NCBI GenBank assembly: GCA_035315125.1
Contig: DATFYI010000053.1
Coordinates: 1-7,262 of the forward strand
DNA: 7,262 nt
Origin: DATFYI01 sp035315125
Lineage (GTDB): Bacteria; Chloroflexota; Anaerolineae; Anaerolineales; Anaerolineaceae
Reading direction: 5' to 3'
Shown: positions 5,517-7,262 of the stretch, in pieces
How the letters are laid out: each line of letters starts with the position of its first letter
How positions within the stretch are numbered: position 1 is the stretch's first letter
Program-made: the position numbers and the translations under genes
Notes under the pieces: generated by a model
Told to the model about the DNA's origin: nothing
What the model saw: only the letters and a program-made list of their open reading frames with translations
The model's database searches: none

Positions 5517-6872
5517 ATGATGAAAATCACGGTTGTTATCCTGGCAGCCGGCCAGGGGACACGAATGCACTCAAATACGCCAAAGGTTCTGCACCTGCTG
5601 GCCGGTCAGCCGCTTATTCGATATTCTTTGAAGGCTGCCGCTGGTGTTGGGACAGAAATGCCAGTGGTCGTGGTTGGCCATGGTTCCGAGCAAGTTCGCC
5701 AGGTGGTTGGGGAAGATGCCCGCTTTGTGTTGCAAGAACCTCAGCTTGGCACCGGTCACGCAGTTCGGGCTACCGAATTCCTCCTGGATGGCAAAACTGA
5801 CCTGATGCTAGTGATCAGCGCAGATATGCCTCTCCTGAGTGGGGCTACCTTACGTCATATGGTTTCTATACAACAAGATAATCCGGGCCCCATCACGATG
5901 TTGACAATCCTTTCGGATGACTCGCATGGTTTTGGCCGGCTAATTCGGGCGGTGGATGGATCAGTTTGTGAGATCGTCGAAGAAGCGCATGCCACGCCCG
6001 AACAGCTTGCCATTCGGGAATTGAACGTTGGAGCTTATTGTTTCAAGGCAAGCTGGTTGTGGGATGCACTTAAGCGAGTGCCGCTTTCCCCCAAGGGCGA
6101 ATATTATTTGACGGACACGGTCGGCCTGGCAGTGGCGGATGGCCTGCCTGTTCAGGCTTTTGCGCTTGAGGATAGCGCAGAGGCGCTGGGTATCAATACC
6201 CGTGTCCATCTGGCTGAAGCCGAGAGTATTCTTCATCAGCGTATTAATAAAAAGCATATGCTGGCCGGCGTCACATTGATGGATCCGAATTCGATTTATA
6301 TTCAAGCCGACGTAACGATCGGGCAGGATACCGTTATCTGGCCGAATACTTATTTACGCGGCGCCACCAACATCGGAGAAGGTTGTACGATAGGACCTGA
6401 TACAATCATAGAGGATACACAGATTGGTAATGCCTGTACCATCCTGGCTTCGGTACTGGAGGGGGCGCGGGTGGAAGATCATGTTGGAATGGGACCATTT
6501 TGTCACTTACGTAAAGGCGCTCATCTGGCTCAAGACGTCCATATGGGTAATTTTGGCGAGGTAAAGGATTCTTACCTGGGACCAGGAACGAAGATGGGCC
6601 ATTTTTCATATATCGGAAATGCCCATATTGAGTCTGATGTCAATATTGGGGCTGGAACAATTACCTGTAATTTTGATGGAGTTAACAAGAACCCAACCGA
6701 GATCGGAGCGCATGCATTTATCGGGAGTGATACGATGCTGGTCGCTCCAGTTAAAATTGGCGAAGGCGCTCATACCGGCGCCGGATCAGTTGTGACTCAC
6801 GATGTGCCGCCCCATGACCTCGTCGTTGGTGTCCCGGCACGTCATCTCAGGAAAACGGAAAAAAGTGATTAA
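5517..6872 (+). CDS. glmU: Bifunctional N-acetylglucosamine-1-phosphate uridyltransferase / glucosamine-1-phosphate acetyltransferase
   Basis: Cytoplasmic enzyme that acetylates glucosamine-1-phosphate with acetyl-CoA and then transfers UMP from UTP, giving UDP-GlcNAc for cell-wall and glycan synthesis. From ATG 5517 it has 451 residues (E. coli 456). The N-terminal uridyltransferase has LAAGQGTRM (9-17), TPKVLH with K23, QLGTGHA (76-82), ADMPLL with D103, FGRL, GEYYLTD (194-200) and N227. The C-terminal half is a left-handed beta-helix of hexapeptide repeats (about 250-435). Acetyltransferase residues known from E. coli are present one position earlier: R332, K350, H362, Y365, N376 (VNIGAGT), K391 and S404. 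Both activities should be intact. The frame stays open upstream through the tRNA gene, but that extension is spurious; the AGAGGAG site and domain start support 5517, with ATG 5520 an alternative. The next gene overlaps its end by 8 bases, suggesting coupled translation. Confidence 0.96.
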   Translation: MMKITVVILAAGQGTRMHSNTPKVLHLLAGQPLIRYSLKAAAGVGTEMPVVVVGHGSEQVRQVVGEDARFVLQEPQLGTGHAVRATEFLLDGKTDLMLVISADMPLLSGATLRHMVSIQQDNPGPITMLTILSDDSHGFGRLIRAVDGSVCEIVEEAHATPEQLAIRELNVGAYCFKASWLWDALKRVPLSPKGEYYLTDTVGLAVADGLPVQAFALEDSAEALGINTRVHLAEAESILHQRINKKHMLAGVTLMDPNSIYIQADVTIGQDTVIWPNTYLRGATNIGEGCTIGPDTIIEDTQIGNACTILASVLEGARVEDHVGMGPFCHLRKGAHLAQDVHMGNFGEVKDSYLGPGTKMGHFSYIGNAHIESDVNIGAGTITCNFDGVNKNPTEIGAHAFIGSDTMLVAPVKIGEGAHTGAGSVVTHDVPPHDLVVGVPARHLRKTEKSD

Positions 6873-7262
6873 TTCCCTCTGGTTTCTGTTCGTACTTTTT
6901 CTAATCATTGACCTGTTTTTTACGGTCGTGCGCGCCAGTTTGGTGAATGCCCGGCAGCCAGCATTGCTTGAGTTACATGAACAAAATCCAACCGGTGTAG
7001 ACCGCACCATGAAATTGTTGGAACGACCAAGGCTGAGACCCGCCATTCGTCTGGCAGCGCTCGTTATCCACTTTCTGCTGATCGGGACCGGTTTGTTGTT
7101 GTTTGTTAATTTAGTCGGCTCGCCACCTGAAATAGGGGTTACCCTGATTGCCCTGGCATTGGTGGCGCTGATTTTGCTGGTGATTGAATTCAGCCTGGAA
7201 GGGTTGGTTCTGCGCAATCCTGAAATTTGGGCTATTCGCTTGACTCCGTTTGGCGAATTAAT
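6865..7262 (+). CDS. Membrane protein resembling the CNNM/CorC (DUF21) transmembrane domain, 3' end missing
   Basis: An open frame from GTG 6865 runs past the window end; 132 codons are visible. The start overlaps the glmU stop (GTGATTAA), so translation is probably coupled; the ribosome binding site is weak (GGA at 6857-6859). Three hydrophobic segments are visible: about residues 2-22 (NSLWFLFVLFLIIDLFFTVV), 61-84 and 91-107. The first is followed by a polar, probably amphipathic stretch with LLERPRLRP (51-59), and the third by EGLVLRNPEIWAIRLTPF (112-129). This order and the RNPE segment match the N-terminal domain of the CNNM/CorC/TlyC family, often linked to magnesium or other ion transport and usually followed by CBS domains, which would lie outside the window. 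The usual GEIxPK motif reads IEFSLE here, so it is a divergent member or a look-alike. A minus-strand frame across the same stretch is judged non-coding. Confidence 0.65.
   Translation, partial: MINSLWFLFVLFLIIDLFFTVVRASLVNARQPALLELHEQNPTGVDRTMKLLERPRLRPAIRLAALVIHFLLIGTGLLLFVNLVGSPPEIGVTLIALALVALILLVIEFSLEGLVLRNPEIWAIRLTPFGEL

Noticed and set aside
6786..7217. 143-codon open frame on the minus strand at the window end
   Set aside because: It is antisense to the glmU end and to a + strand membrane protein frame with coherent hydrophobic segments. Its translation is Ser/Asn/Arg-rich with no recognisable motif.
1..7262. Search for CRISPR repeats, insertion sequences, integrase or phage genes
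   Set aside because: No evenly spaced direct repeats, terminal inverted repeats or transposase/integrase motifs were seen; gene content is ordinary chromosomal.

Overview
The window looks like chromosomal DNA from a Chloroflexota bacterium, most likely of the Anaerolineae type. This is an inference. It rests on the Pro/Thr-rich linker ahead of the solute-binding domain, on a cysteine-containing insert early in that domain that I recall from Chloroflexota homologues, on mid-range base composition, and on the gene mix. All genes lie on the + strand. No mobile element, CRISPR array, phage gene or long repeat is visible.

Region 1 (1-4046) is a peptide-type (Opp/Dpp) ABC importer module. It holds the 3' part of a lipoprotein-like solute-binding protein (family SBP_bac_5), then the paired ATPases of the DppD/OppD and DppF/OppF types. 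Both ATPases have intact nucleotide-binding motifs, and both carry a four-cysteine C-terminal motif that may hold an iron-sulfur cluster. The two permease genes are not between these genes, so they must lie upstream of the window or elsewhere.

Region 2 (4139-5269) is one response-regulator gene with an unusual build. A canonical phosphoacceptor (REC) domain is followed by a roadblock/LC7-like alpha-beta domain, a charged Pro/Glu-rich low-complexity tail and a short conserved-looking C-terminal segment. It has no DNA-binding output domain, and no histidine kinase is nearby. It is the least explained gene in the window.

Region 3 (5283-5465) is a compact tRNA unit: a good sigma70-like promoter, tRNA-Gln with anticodon TTG and no encoded CCA end, then an inverted repeat followed by T-rich sequence that looks like a terminator. 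A separate perfect palindrome sits between the tRNA and that hairpin.

Region 4 (5483-7262) starts with glmU, the bifunctional enzyme making UDP-N-acetylglucosamine, preceded by two Shine-Dalgarno-like sites. A membrane protein gene overlaps the end of glmU by 8 bases and runs off the window. It resembles the transmembrane domain of the CNNM/CorC (DUF21) family, but the usual family motifs are degraded.

Most genes are housekeeping or ordinary accessory genes. I found no clear new multi-gene system. The points most worth a second look are the response regulator with the roadblock-like domain, the cysteine motifs of the two ATPases, and the structured tRNA-glmU spacer.
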